Of a stretch of DNA of 64,000 nucleotides, positions 1-11,400 are shown piece by piece (position 1 is the first letter of the stretch; each line of letters begins with the position of its first letter). Location of the stretch: NCBI GenBank assembly GCA_020744425.1, contig JAGMUV010000028.1:434001-498000 (forward strand), in the 5' to 3' direction. The notes under the pieces are model-generated. The model made no database searches and was not told where the DNA came from. It saw only the letters and a program-made list of their open reading frames with translations. The position numbers were made by a program, and so were the translations under genes. Source of the DNA: Dactylonectria macrodidyma (Eukaryota; Ascomycota; Sordariomycetes; Hypocreales; Nectriaceae).

Positions 1-1121
1 TGTTCCAGTCTGTAAATGCCTTCTCTAGCAACCTTACATGCAATAATAAAGCGTTGCTTTTGAATTGGCTCCGTGGTGTTGAAGGAAGCGAAGTCCCGCG
101 TTTCTATATGAAAATATGACTTCAGAGGCGAGAAAAGACTAATATCTAGGGGCTGTGAGATGTGTGATGAATGTGTCGGTAGGTAAATAAGCTGGACCCT
201 ATTCAACCATGCTGAATACATGATCTTAATAGTTACATAAGACTTGTGACTGTTGAGGATCAGGATCCGCTATAAAGACCGGTCCCGGGGCCAGGTTTCC
301 TCAAGGAAAACCTTAAGAAGCCACTTTTAGAAGACCCTAGTATTAGACCAGCCGGAAGGGGTGCATTCATTAGCCCATTTGGGGATATCTTCGTTAGGAA
401 ACCACTGTCCTTGCAAGTTGAAGCCTGTAAACACCACGCAGGGTGTCAGTCTGTTATCGCCGGCACCCACACACTCGATGATAGAGACCCAGGTACGAGA
501 ATCGCTAGCTGAGACAGATGACTAGCTTATAAGAGAGGTGCCGACCACTCGCCCGGCGTTCGTAGCACCTTCCGCGATGCCGTGCTCGTCAACGTTATAG
601 ATCCGGGTGTGACTAACGCTCTTAGTCTTGATCATGTGATCAACCCGGTCAATGTGGTCCTTCAGAGCCTCTTTCGTAGTTGCCCGGGTTCTCGTAGCTT
701 CAATCTCTCTAGAGGGCTTCGTTTTTATGGCCTCGTGGCGTTCAATGAACCGGGGGACCCAGTTGTGGCCGATGGGCTCGTCATCGCCGGCACAGCTAAT
801 CATGGGCTGTGCGAAGGCACGGATTTGGCCGTGACTAGGGGCCCGGCCGGCTGCCTCTTCTGGGAGGATCCATTCAAGTAATTCAGCCTCTTGATCCCTT
901 AATAGTCTTTGGGCCGGTTCCTTAGCTTCATGAATATCTACAGAGCTGGCAATCCGGCCCTGCAGAGTCGTACGGCGGAGACCGTGGTCTCTTGCGGCAT
1001 TTACAACTGTGCCATGTTGGGTTTGCAGCATTGCAGATCTGAAGAGATATTCACGATCCTTATCCGTCGTAGATAGTATGTCCAAAAACTTAGTCAATTT
1101 GGGCTTCAAATGGCTGTGCAA
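1..1121 (-). pseudogene. Fot1/pogo-type (Tc1-mariner) transposase relic, cut by the window edge
   Basis: The minus strand reads as a pogo-family transposase. It has an N-terminal helix-turn-helix part (NAARDHGLRRTTLQGRI), a CENP-B-like part with GHNWVPRFIERH, and then the DDE core beginning IYNVDEHG. The frame continues past a TAG at 522-524 through FTGFNLQGQW and SSHISQPLDISLF to the left edge, with further TAA/TAG stops and no obvious indel. The second catalytic Asp site reads LILNSHKS, so Asp appears changed to Asn, which a G-to-A transition would do. Stops and the lost Asp fit RIP-type decay. A shorter related copy lies at 26,815-27,070. The element is dead. The family call is from motifs; the missing C-terminus is outside the window. 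Confidence 0.85.
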
Positions 1122-1302
1122 TAGCCGAGTTACAAGGGGGGGTGTGAGGCATGTAGGACGGGGCGGGGGTGACGGTGTTGTGGGTCCCCACTCTCTGCTA
1201 TTATTTAAAACAATGACCTTTGTAACAGCAGAGGTTTGCCCTTAGAATTGAGCGACGTAAACATTAGGCAAGTGAGGCTTTCTGGAGAACCCAGATGAGG
1301 AG

Positions 1303-1486
1303 TTATTGAAAGCTAGCCGCGGCAGGATGCATAGTAATATTGTGTTATGATTGATCTGACTAGCTAGAAAAAGGGGAGACGCCGCGGTCGGCTTTGTGAT
1401 CAGCGATGTCGGCTGTTGCCTTACAAATTAGGTGTAAATCGGGACGGTGGATAAACCCGGTCTGTGCGGTCAGATCCACACTAACA
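1303..1486 (+). repeat. Dispersed repeat, inverted partner of 51,680-51,860
   Basis: About 180 bp here matches the reverse complement of 51,680-51,860 with only scattered substitutions, mostly transitions. Shared landmarks are TGATTGATCTGACTAGCTAG and GGGACGGTGGATAAACCCGG. Similarity stops abruptly on both sides. It is probably a fragment of one transposon family; I cannot name the family. Confidence 0.8.
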
Positions 1487-1617
1487 GGAGTGTATTTTTG
1501 CGGCATAAAGCCGGTTGCAGTGACAATCCTGGTCCCAGGCAGCCCGGTAGTTGAGAACGAGTTATCAACACCAAGATGCTAATTGAGCCAATTCTCAATA
1601 TTCAGGTAATTTCCGTG

Positions 1618-1690
1618 GTAGGCGCTTGCTTCGGCAAGTGCCGTTGCAAAGCCGTATGAGTGACAGCTTGCTGACCAAATCGTGCATATG
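1618..1690 (+). repeat. Short dispersed repeat, copy at 35,052-35,131
   Basis: Starts AATTTCCGTGGTAGGCGC and runs to GCTTGCTGACCAAATCGTG. It matches 35,052-35,131 in the same orientation with a few substitutions. It abuts the Helitron end on its right here, but the second copy has no adjacent Helitron, so it is a separate repeat. Confidence 0.7.
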
Positions 1691-1717
1691 GAAAGTTCCG
1701 TGCACCCAGCTCATACT

Positions 1718-3125
1718 TAAAATACTACGTCACCCCATGCACATTGGAGCGGCGATAGGGTGCATGGGGTAGCCTTAGCTGAAGGCTGTGTGTCCGCGGG
1801 CCGGGAAGCTATTACTACTACTGCATTATCTACGTACTGATCTACTGCTATGGCCATTCTTAGTATTATATGACATGTACGGATTCTGTATGAGCACCTA
1901 TCGTTTCTAAAGCTCCTGATCCCTCATCTTTATCTTTATGCTATCCAGGGGAGACCCGTAGACTAGGTGATTACGATTAAATAGTGCATCTAATATCAGA
2001 CCTTCGAGCGTTTTTATATAAAAGATAGCCACGTAGCTTAAACCAGTCTGAAAGTCCTAGCAAGACAGATCTGTAACTATTATGTCTTTAGTAATGCTTT
2101 ATGACTTATGCACGGTAATTGCATAGTATATAATCAGGGGGAACTGAGTGCGAGTATAGAGAGTGGCTCCGATAAGGAAGTCCCTTTCTACTAAGAGAAT
2201 TAGCACAATCTTCCTGCTATTAGCAGTAGTCAGGAATACCAGTCCGCTATATTTGTCAAACTCCATTACAATAACACAGGGAGGGTCTTAAATGGGGTCA
2301 GTCCCAGGTGCCCAGCCGATATCGTAAACTGTGCTATGAGCGCCATTACAAAGGCCAACTGGCTGCCAAAGGTTAGACATTAGCATCAGACGGGAGCTAA
2401 TGCATATGGGGATCTGCTTCATAAGGTTGCCTGCCTTATCATTAGGCGCAGTAGTCGCACCGGGGCCGACATTCTTAGCCATGACCTAGATAACTGGCTG
2501 GCTAAGGCGGTCGAGGTAATAGTAGTTATATTCGTTCACCCTATCTTTAGTAGTGTATACTCGTAAGGCGTTAATAAATCTTATGACCTCTTGATCGTCT
2601 AGTTTTACCTGTACGCAGCTAGAAAAGAGCCTCCAGGACTCTATAGATAGTTAAAGTAGCCGCAATTCCCTAAGAGCTAAGCAGAATGCCTCCTGATCGT
2701 CGCCACACTGCCGCTAGACAACTTTCAAGAAGACCGATTTATCGAATCGCCTATATGCATTTCTGCCCTTAATCTCTACTCCTTAAACCTCTTTATTATA
2801 ATAAAGCGGCTTCTGCATTATAGGGGGAAGCTGAAAGAAGTTACTAACTAATAGGATGTTCAGGCTGCTAAAGAACTCTTCGTTCTTATTTGGGAACGCC
2901 TCTTGGAAACGGTCATCGATCTAAGATAGCTAACGCAGTCCTGGCATGCTCTTCTCATCAGTGATCAGATACTTAATATCCTTAAACTTCTTCTAGAGCT
3001 GGGCTTATTAATAGCTAAGAGAGGCTTAAAGTCCTTATTAATTGGCAGGTGTAACAGGGAATGCAAGGTAGTGCCCAAAATCTGATTTCCTATAACGCCT
3101 ATAAGCGCAGCATGCTAAACAGGTG
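1718..3125 (-). pseudogene. Helitron Rep/helicase remnant (PIF1-like helicase C-terminal half), copy A
   Basis: The minus strand carries PIF1-family helicase segments in order. They are a GTTLHSLLHLPINKDFKPL block (about 3,000-3,110), a DEKSM block, a NFFQLPPIMQKPLYY block (about 2,790-2,850), LMLMSNLWQPVGLCNGA (about 2,335-2,400), and the C-terminal part up to about 1,900. Many in-frame stops and frame breaks make it non-functional. The order is that of fungal Helitron helicases; the Rep and Walker A parts are missing at the high-coordinate side. That side is joined at about 3,125 to an ABC-transporter fragment on the same strand. Compared with copy B (36,712-37,665) this copy is richer in A and T at transition differences, for example in the ATAACTGGCTGG stretch near 2,490. 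Confidence 0.85.
1733..1769 (-). repeat. Helitron 3'-terminal hairpin, copy A
   Basis: A perfect 9-bp stem (CCCCATGCA at 1,733-1,741 and TGCATGGGG at 1,761-1,769) lies about 15 bp inside the end of Helitron homology at 1,718. In copy B the stem is CCCCTTGCA/TGCAAGGGG, so the one changed pair is compensated on both arms. A subterminal 3' hairpin is a defining Helitron feature. The end itself (TAGTATTTTA on the minus strand) is not the canonical CTRR. Confidence 0.8.
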
Positions 3126-3814
3126 GTAGAGCAGCCAGCACCGGGAGGGCCGAGGACGACGAGCATCTCGCCCTTGTGCGCTACACCATCAAAGCCGCGC
3201 AGGATGTCAATGCGCTGGCGACTGCTACCAATGAGTCGCGAAAAGACGCTGCCGGCAGAGAGCCAGACGTTGGCGACATCGCTCTGATAATCGCTGGCCT
3301 CGCCGAAACCATAGACGTTCAAGTTCTGGAAGCAGACACCAGCAGCTCGAAAAGCGTGGCCGTCCTGCTGAACGAGCTCAACAACAGCCTTTGCCCATTC
3401 ACGTCCACTGAAGTTGGGCGAGTTGGGGTTAAGCGGCGAGTCCTCGCCGGCTTGGAAAGGGTTCTGAGGATGAGGGTGCGCGGCGGATGCGTGCGAGTAT
3501 GAGCGAGCGAGGGTCTGGACAATCGAGGTTCGTCGCTCCATCTCGGAATCGTCATCGTCGTTCTTGCCCAGCGTCTCGGCGGGCGAGGACGAGGGCTTCT
3601 CGTTGATAATCTCTTCGGTGCCGGTGTCGGTCACGGAAGCCTGCTTGGGCGTCTCATCAACCGAAAGGCCATTGTTAGCGGAGCCAGCCTCAGGAACACC
3701 CTGCCTCGCAGCCGTGGCGTCGTTGTTGGCGTTGATCCCGAAGGCGGTCGACACGATGGGCGAGAGCAGTTGGCGAACGGCCGCGTATTTTGAGGGATCT
3801 CGCAATTGAGTCAC
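3038..3814 (-). pseudogene. 5' fragment of a PDR/ABCG-type ABC transporter fused to Helitron sequence
   Basis: About 229 residues of ABC sequence are followed by Helitron sequence. The ABC part has the N-terminal domain typical of fungal pleiotropic drug resistance transporters (NFSGREWAKAVVEL, FQNLNVYGFGEA, then ILRGFDGVAHKGEMLVVLG) and ends just after Walker A, GPPGAGCSTT. The two nucleotide-binding and membrane domains that should follow (about 1,400 residues in the family) are absent. From about 3,125 the DNA is Helitron helicase, and the frame stops at 3,038. No in-frame ATG is visible: the open frame begins at a GTG and continues a little upstream. The start may lie in a lost exon. It is either a gene cut by a Helitron or a captured fragment. 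No transport function is possible. Confidence 0.85.
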
Positions 3815-6110
3815 AGGGAAAGGTGGGTAAGCCCCAGGCGACTTTGAAGAAGCTATTCTGTTACCCAGAGATGTAGAATAAACTGGGTGCAGTGGCTTTA
3901 GGTGTGTGTTTGAGTGAATTGGTTGTCAGTCCAAGATGAGATTCAAGACAAACCAACACACGCGAAAAGAGGAAAGGGTATTAAAGAAATAATAAGGATT
4001 GACAAGGAAGAAACGGCCTGACGACAGGGAGAGAAGAAGGAAGAGTCCCGTGAGAAAGGGGATCGGGTGAGAGGCGTCCAAGAAAATGAAGGAGGGAGGC
4101 CGAGATGTAAAATATGAATGAGCTTTCGCCTCAGCTCGTCATTCAGCAGCAGATGGAGACAAACTCGCGTGGGCCGGCTTCACACTCACGCCAATACCGA
4201 AAGCGATGGAGCATCGGTGGGGCGCTCGGCCGGAATTCTAGTGCCAATTTAGGCGCAAGCGGGTGCGGCTGTAGCGGGCTTTGTAGGGATCGTTTGGGCC
4301 TCTCAGAGCTTGTAATGGACCGAGTAAGCTTCTGTTGCTTAGGGTCCGAACCTGAGTCCGAGTCTGATGGGTGCGTAGGGGGCGGCCGACTTGGGAGGGG
4401 AGTTGTAGGAATGGGGAACTTTGAGAAGAAGGTGGACGTCGGTGGACATTTATATTGGATTTGATAACCCAACTGCGAGCTTTGAGGATGGAGATGGATA
4501 GGATTCGGAAAAAATTATTCTGCAAACATCCCCAAAGACAAAAATAAACGTCAATCAGCCCTAATATCATCCGCAAAGTCATCCTCGTAAAGTTCACTAT
4601 GAGTCCTCAGCAAAGCCTTCTTTGCGACGTTACATGTAGCGACATTTTCTGTTTCTGTTGCTTGGACGTCTTGATACTCCGCAATCTCCCGTTCTTCGTC
4701 GGTTGGCTCTCCGCCTGCGCCTTGCTGACTATCCACCGTCTGTCAGTCGTCTTCCGCAAGTTCTCACCAGCTCAACGCAACGTCCCGGGGTTTACGCCGC
4801 GACGGACTCCGGTAGAGATTGACACTCGGAGCCTTTTTCTTTCTGAGCATTCTATCAAGACCCCGACCCGACAAGGGACGGATGACGACAAAGCAACGCG
4901 GAGCCCAGGGAGATGCCTCCGGGTGGACACGGTGGGGCTTTCTTTGAGTGCTGAGTGCTGAGTTGTTTAGGTCTAAGCGGATAACGGGCAGCCATAACAA
5001 CCCGACAAATGCAGCCTCTAAGCGAGAAGATGCATCAAGCCCATGGAATTGGAGGCTCCACCCCACCCGCCGGAACTCCGCAAAGGCATGGTACCCCTGG
5101 ATACAGGCAAGCTATCACAGTGCAACGTGGGGTTGTTAACCATGTGTGCAAAAAGAAGAGTTGTTTTTCTTGTTGTTTGCGCAATTGTCGCTCCCAGAAA
5201 AATTCACATGCCAATTGAAACCCGTCATGGCGAGTGATGATGGTGGCTCACATCAGCCATCCCATCAGCCATCAACCGGGACCTTTAATAGCACCTCGTC
5301 ACACCGACGGCACCACGCTTTACTGTGTAGATGCTGACTCATAGAAACTCGTGACGGATCAATCTGGATTCATGGCTAATTTTGGACCGTGCGGTGCTGT
5401 TATTTTTCCCTAATACCTACGGAGTAGTTAGATTTGATTTTCGTATGTGGTACTACCGGTATATCCTCGTATTTGCCGACAGTCAACCAGGCCTTCGTTA
5501 CACCCCTAAGCTCCGAATCTTGACTTTGCGGCTGAAAATGCTTCCCTGGCTGACTCCAACCTTTTCCACCCAGTACGCAGTCTGCAGTGTCACCTGTTAC
5601 TCCAATGAATCTTGCACACATTCGCTATCCTGACATGTGGAAGTACGCGTATTATAGAGAACGGGCTCTGGGCCGATGTGAGCCGCAGAATGTATCAGCT
5701 TTGTCCTCGTATTTGCCGACAGTCAATTACCCCTTCGTTAAAGTGCCATTGAACTTTATCTTTCCGTACAAGATCAAGGTTTGGCATGTGAAAGAGAGAA
5801 GCGGGACTTATGTAATACGCGGCTGCGAGACGTTTCGAGCTGTGAATTTCTTACTTGTTCCCCTAACAAATACTTTGTTACTCCCAATTGGCAACTTTCA
5901 CGCATCGGGTGTTGGACAAGGGCACCAGTCGCGGGCTTCCCCAAGTTCGTTGATCGCAGCCCGCAATTCCCCTGGTTCGTTGCTTCTCGTACTCAGCTAG
6001 TCAAATGTCATCTCACGCCACGATATAGACGATGAGATACTAAGGTACGCTCCTAAATATGTGAAGTTGGCTGGTGTTGAGCCCGAAGACGGGCGCTGAG
6101 GGCTCGGTTG
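3815..6110. other. Non-coding stretch upstream of the ABC fragment
   Basis: I see no supportable gene. The part up to about 4,470 reads as a pyrimidine-rich leader or promoter on the minus strand, with a TATA-like CCAATATAAATG near 4,448-4,459, and probably belonged to the ABC gene. Two 38-bp near-identical direct repeats occur at 5,466-5,503 and 5,706-5,743. Open frames at 4,143-4,736 lack family signatures. Confidence 0.5.
5466..5743 (+). repeat. Pair of short direct repeats 240 bp apart
   Basis: The sequence TCCTCGTATTTGCCGACAGT, followed by CAA and CCTTCGTTA after a few changed bases, occurs at 5,466-5,503 and again at 5,706-5,743. The intervening sequence is unrelated by eye. The nature of the repeat is unknown. 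Confidence 0.75.
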
Positions 6111-6149
6111 TATGTGTCACTGGGAATTTCCGTGCCAGGAGCCTACATT

Positions 6150-6670
6150 CAAAATGTACCGACTACGAGATGAAGGGTTAAAACTCGCGTAGGAGACCGT
6201 AAAACTCTGGGGTTGTAACTGACCGTATCGCAACACCTGGGTCTTTGCCGATGTACTGTCCTGCCGAGGCCGAGTGGTGGAAGCTCGGGTACCACTTTGG
6301 CGATTAGCCAAAGTTGTTCCTCCGACAGACGAGGGTGGTGACATTCGTCATTGAAGTAATCATAATCCCCTAAAAGATTCCATGCCATGCGCAGTGCATC
6401 TAGCGCAGTTCCAATATCATTGTAGTCGGGTCATCAGGAGATCCTCTGGGACTTCATGAGTAATCTTCAGGGCGTCCGGGGCATTGTCGCAGTAGAACTC
6501 GAACCGCACTTGGCGCGTCGCCAGGTTTCTCACGATAGTGCAGGCAGTAGAGACTATGATTTCCTTGTCCTCGAATGAATTGAATCCGACGTCTTCGGAT
6601 CTCTGGTTTTGAATGTGAGTCCTCACCTCCGCAATTGCCGTTCTCAGGGTTTCATCGAAAACTAGAGGTG
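6150..6670 (-). pseudogene. Possible degraded gene of unknown family
   Basis: Two minus-strand open stretches look protein-like and would join with one frameshift near 6,418-6,425. The first contains AIAEVRTHIQNQRSEDVGF and VRFEFYCDNAPDALKI. The second contains ALDALRMAWNLLGDYDYFND and SEEQLWLIAKVVPELPPLG. Neither begins with an ATG. I do not recognise the family. A chance open stretch remains possible. Confidence 0.3.
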
Positions 6671-6736
6671 CATTTCAAAAGGCAAGCTGCCAATCACAAT
6701 GGCCAAGCCACCAAAACTTACTGCTTCACCAAAACC

Positions 6737-6762
6737 TTTTTTTTTTTTTTTTTTTTTTGGTT
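6737..6762. repeat. Poly(T) tract of 26 bases
   Basis: An uninterrupted run of 26 T. On the minus strand this is a poly(A) run and could be the tail of a retroposed sequence, but no retroelement coding sequence is visible next to it. Confidence 0.9.
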
Positions 6763-6769
6763 TAAAATG

Positions 6770-8100
6770 AAAATCTCCTTAACCAGCTTCATTCTTGACA
6801 GTTGTCCCTGACTTCGTTCCTCAAGGCTCTTTTGGGCAAGCCGCCTGCGGTTTGCGTCTCCTGTTAGATTAAAGGTCTGTCTAAGTATAGGGAGTCACGT
6901 GATTCTAATCTCAACCACGTCGGCCTGGTTAAACATGCTGTTTTCTACTAACTAGAGAGAGTTTTTATAAAATATAATTCCTAAATAGCAAGATCTGTAG
7001 GACACACTTCAGGTGCAGTGAACCTTGGGGGAGGACGCGTGTTGGTTCGGCAGTCGAGTTCTCTCATTCAACCAGCTACTGTGCTCCTATCTATCCCAGT
7101 CCACGTTTCACTGGGCAGAAGACCTGCGAAACTGCAAAGAAGTCGGTCGAAAAGCCTGCGTTATTGGATCGGTGTACGACTTGAGTGGTGATATTAGCCG
7201 TATAGGCTGCACCTGCACTTGAATGAGTTACGATTACTTCTATTGTTCTTAGATGGCTGATAGGAGAAGCTGCTCAGCGCGGCAGTGAATACGAGAATCG
7301 ACAATGCGAGGAGGCAGTGCCAGGAGTCATCACATTCATGGCGTACCTGGTGACAGCTGAATTTATTTTCATCCGTCGTCGGCTACGTCTACTTGATAAC
7401 CTATCCGCACCGTTGCGTTACGGCGTGAAAACGGTCATGTAATTACTGGGCCATTGATAGAATCCCCACTGGCATCTAGGCAGTTGCTTCCCTTACGCCT
7501 CCTAATGAGTCAGAAGATAGTGGCAGCCCTCTGCGCCGAGCTGAATGGTTTCCGCAACACGTGCTTGACTTGGGCTGCTGCAAGCTTCCCGACAGCTGAC
7601 TCCAATGCCATCACTGCCCAAAGCGCCACCGAATTAGCAAAGCCACATCTGACTCAGTAGGTGCCATCGATATGGTTTCACAATTGCGCCGGAGTCACCC
7701 CCCTCTATTGCTTTCGATCTTGATTTGCCGTTACTAATTTAAGAAGTAAAAAACGCTAAACTGCGCTTTTGGATCTAAAATCTCCCTTCTCCGAAACTAT
7801 AAATCTGGAAGCACGAAGTTTCAGTGGCTGTGTCATACTCCAAGGCCAAATCCACCGTTCGGTGTGGGAGAGGTTGACATGAATGAAGTCCTCATCAGCA
7901 AATCAACGTCCACAACTTGGCACAAGGCCATGACAGTGGGACTGAATGGCGCTATTCGCGTGATCTCGAGCTGCTATGGTAAGAATCACAGCCTGAATTG
8001 AAACTTTAATATTGAGAGAATGTGCTCGACTTTCGAGGTTCTGAGTACCGCCTCCGTTCAAATTCCTCTCCTTTCCTTCAATTTCCTAGCTATCAGCTGA
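6770..8100. other. Intergenic region upstream of the glucan synthase gene
   Basis: No gene or transposon signature recognised. The right-hand part, from about 7,900, is the likely promoter region of the glucan synthase gene. Confidence 0.5.
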
Positions 8101-8102
8101 TG

Positions 8103-8110
8103 TATTTAAA
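8103..8110 (+). promoter_or_regulatory. TATA-like element of the glucan synthase gene
   Basis: TATTTAAA lies about 355 bp before the ATG, followed by a pyrimidine-rich leader (8,150-8,410, many CTTC and TTTTC runs) typical of highly expressed fungal genes. The transcription start is inferred, not seen. Confidence 0.4.
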
Positions 8111-8464
8111 AGACCTTCTTTTCCGGTTCAACTAGTTAGCAATCAAGAGCTTCTTTGACTTCAATTTCCCCTCCAAGCGTGTGGCCCCCTACTCTCCATC
8201 TCCCCTTTCGATCTTGCTTCCCAGACCTCCGACCCCTTCACGACGGTCACTTGCTGACTGCTGATGCGCGCTTGACTTGGCCTTCGTTCGTTTTTTTTTT
8301 CCTGGTCGCTCCGAGTCAAGCCACAAAGATATTTTTCTTCCCCTTTCATCCGCTTTTTCACAGCAGCGTTACTTCTTGATCGTGAGCCTTTTTCTTATTT
8401 TTATTTCCTTATCTATATTGTGTATTGGCTAATCCGCCTGGCCGGGGCGCGCGGCAGCTTCACC

Positions 8465-11400
8465 ATGGCCGCGGTGAAGCTTCTTTTCAGCTTCCTTCTC
8501 GTGACCTTGGTCCAAGGTCTACATTATGACCCGTCGGAAATAGTTTACAATCTGAACACAAACCAGGAAGCAACAAACCCGTTGGAGTACTCTGGTGCCC
8601 GGAAAAACCATGATTACTGGCCGTCACCCGACAACTGGCGAATGCCGTTCTACACACTCTTCCTGGATAGATATGCAAATGGTGACCCGTCAAACGACGA
8701 CATCAATGGCACGGTGTACGAGCAGGATATAACGAGCAACCAGCTCCGGCACGGAGGTGATCTCCAAGGCCTGGTTGACAGTCTTGACTACATCCAGGGA
8801 ATGGGAGTAAAGGTTTGTTCCGCGCCTTCTATGCCGATTCTTTAAGACATTTGAAGAGAGGCCCAAGTTGACTTGGAGAAACATAGGCAATTTACATTGC
8901 TGGTTCCCCATTCATTAACTTTCCTTGGGGTGCCGACTCTTACTCTGTAAGAGTTTTTTTTCCAACCTAAAATAGGGGGAAGGATCACTGTAGACGTAGG
9001 CGATTCGGTCTGATGCTAAGAGCGAGATAGCCTCTGGATTTGACTGTGCTCGACCACCACTTTGGCACTATTACGGATTGGCAGAACATGGTCGATGAGG
9101 TCCATAGTCGGGGGATGTACATCATTTTGGACCACACTTTCTCGACGTAAGTAGCTCCCACACCAAGAAATGACATTCTCCCTAAAAAGAGGGTTGGGAG
9201 CATGCATCTGACAGAAATACTAGTATGGGTGACCTCCTCGCCTTTAAAGGTTTCCAGAACGTTACTGCGACGTTCTCCACGAAAGAGCACCAAGTTCTTT
9301 ACAAGACGCAGCGCCAGTACCTGGATTTCGCCCCATCAAACGATTACAATCAGACCTGCGACTATCCCCGATTCTACCTCGATACTGGTTACCCCGCCGG
9401 AACCAATGTGACGGACCAGCTGGTTGGCTGCTTCAATAGTGACTTCGACCAGTATGGTGACATCGAAGCTTTCGGTGTTCACCCCGACTGGCAGCGATCA
9501 CTGGCGAAGTTCGCCAGTGTCCAGGATCGTCTAAGAGAATGGGTCCCTTCTGTGCGGGAGAGACTAGAGAGATTCTCGTGCATCACAATCCAGCAGCTCG
9601 ATATTGACGGTTTCCGTTTCGACAAGGCCACACAGATCACCGTCGACGCGCTGGGCAACCATTCTGCTGCGGTCCGCGAGTGCGCCTCCCAGCTGGGGAA
9701 GAAGAACTTCTTCCTTCCGGGCGAAATTACAGGTGGTAACAACTACGGATCTATTTACCTCGGCAGAGGACGAACCGCCGACAAATACCTTGATGACGTT
9801 GCCACGGCCATGAACTTGACAACAACCAAGAAGGACAATCTCGCGAACTCGACCATTCGCGACTTGGGACAGAATGCCCTCGATGCCGCTGCTTTCCACT
9901 ACTCGGTCTACCGCTTCCTGACCCGATTCTTGGGCATGAGCGGTAACCTGGAGGCCGGTTTCGATCTGCCGCTGAACTGGGTTGATATGTGGAGCCAGAT
10001 GGTTCTCACCAATGACCTGGTCAACCCGAACACCGGCAAGTTCGATCCGCGCCACATGCACGGAACCAGCAACCAGGATGTGTTCCGATGGCCGTCTATC
10101 GCGCAGGGTGTCGAGCGATTGCTCATGGGCTTCTTCATCACCACGCTGCACATGCCGGGCCTGCCGCTTCTGCTCTACGGCGAGGAGCAGGCATTTTACA
10201 TCCTGGACAGCACAGCCGATAACTACATCTTCGGCCGTCAGGCCTTCACCGCATCGCAAGGATGGAGGATGCATGGCTGCCACGCTGGAAACAGCACTCA
10301 GTACGCCAACTGGCCGATCGAAGCCGCCCGGCACGGATGCACAGACGAGACGGCTGCCTATGACCACAAAGACCCATCGCATCCGGTCCGCAACATTCTG
10401 AAGTCCATGTACGCCATGCGCGAGAACTTCGACACTTTCAGTGAGGCCTGGCTGCTGCAGCCCATCGGAAATCAGACCTTCCACACCATCCTGAACGGCA
10501 GCAACACGACCGGGACCGAGTTCGGTATCTGGTCGGTCGCTCGTGCCTTCCAGCCGACCGTCCAGGGCAAGTTCGCCTCCTCGCCCGTCTGGCTGGTTTA
10601 TCACAACCAGAACGCCTCGACCACATACAGGTTCGACTGTGAGGATGAGGACAAGGCCTTCTACGCGCCGTTCGACCAGAAATCGACCGTCAAGAACCTC
10701 TTCTACCCCTGGGATACAATCACCCTCGGCACTTCCACAAAGAGCTGGGGCTTTTCTGGCTCCTCTAAGAACAGCGGATGCATCTCCAAGATCACCATGG
10801 CACCTTTTGAATTCCGCGCCTATGTGGCCAAGAGCGACTGGAAAGGCCCGCCTCCCATGATCACCAAGTTCACGCCCGGACACGACGTGCCTCTGCTCTC
10901 TAGCTCCGTCAACGGAGAAGTGGACATCACCTTTGAGTTCTCTGAAGTGATGGACTGTGACGGTCTCGACGAGGCCATATCCGTCACCTCGGTGACGGAG
11001 AACGGCAAAAACGCCACGGTCACTGGAGCCAAGTGCAAGACCCTGGCCTCGGATACACCGGTGGCCTCGTATATCGGGTCCATTCCCTCCAAGTTCCGCT
11101 ATTCCGCGACTCTCACAAACGTCGATGATGGCGTGCACCGAATCACCATCAAAAACGCGAGCACCAAGGCCGGCGACGATGTCATGAACTCGGTCGACCA
11201 CTTCCTGCTCCGTGTCGGCGCCGCCAACAACCCGATTGTGTTCCCCACTTCAGCCAATTACTCAAACACGTTGGTGATCAATGACAGTGGTAAGCTGTTT
11301 GTCAACCACTCCGCCCAAGGTGCCAATCAATGGCGCTACTCTACCAACTGGGGCTCGACCTGGAGCAATTGGACCGCCTACACCGGCGGCAAGCAAGAAA

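Noticed and set aside
4143..4736. Possible small genes on either strand upstream of the ABC fragment
   Set aside because: Overlapping open stretches on both strands, no ATG context or family signature; an acidic stretch at 4,551-4,736 lacks an ATG.
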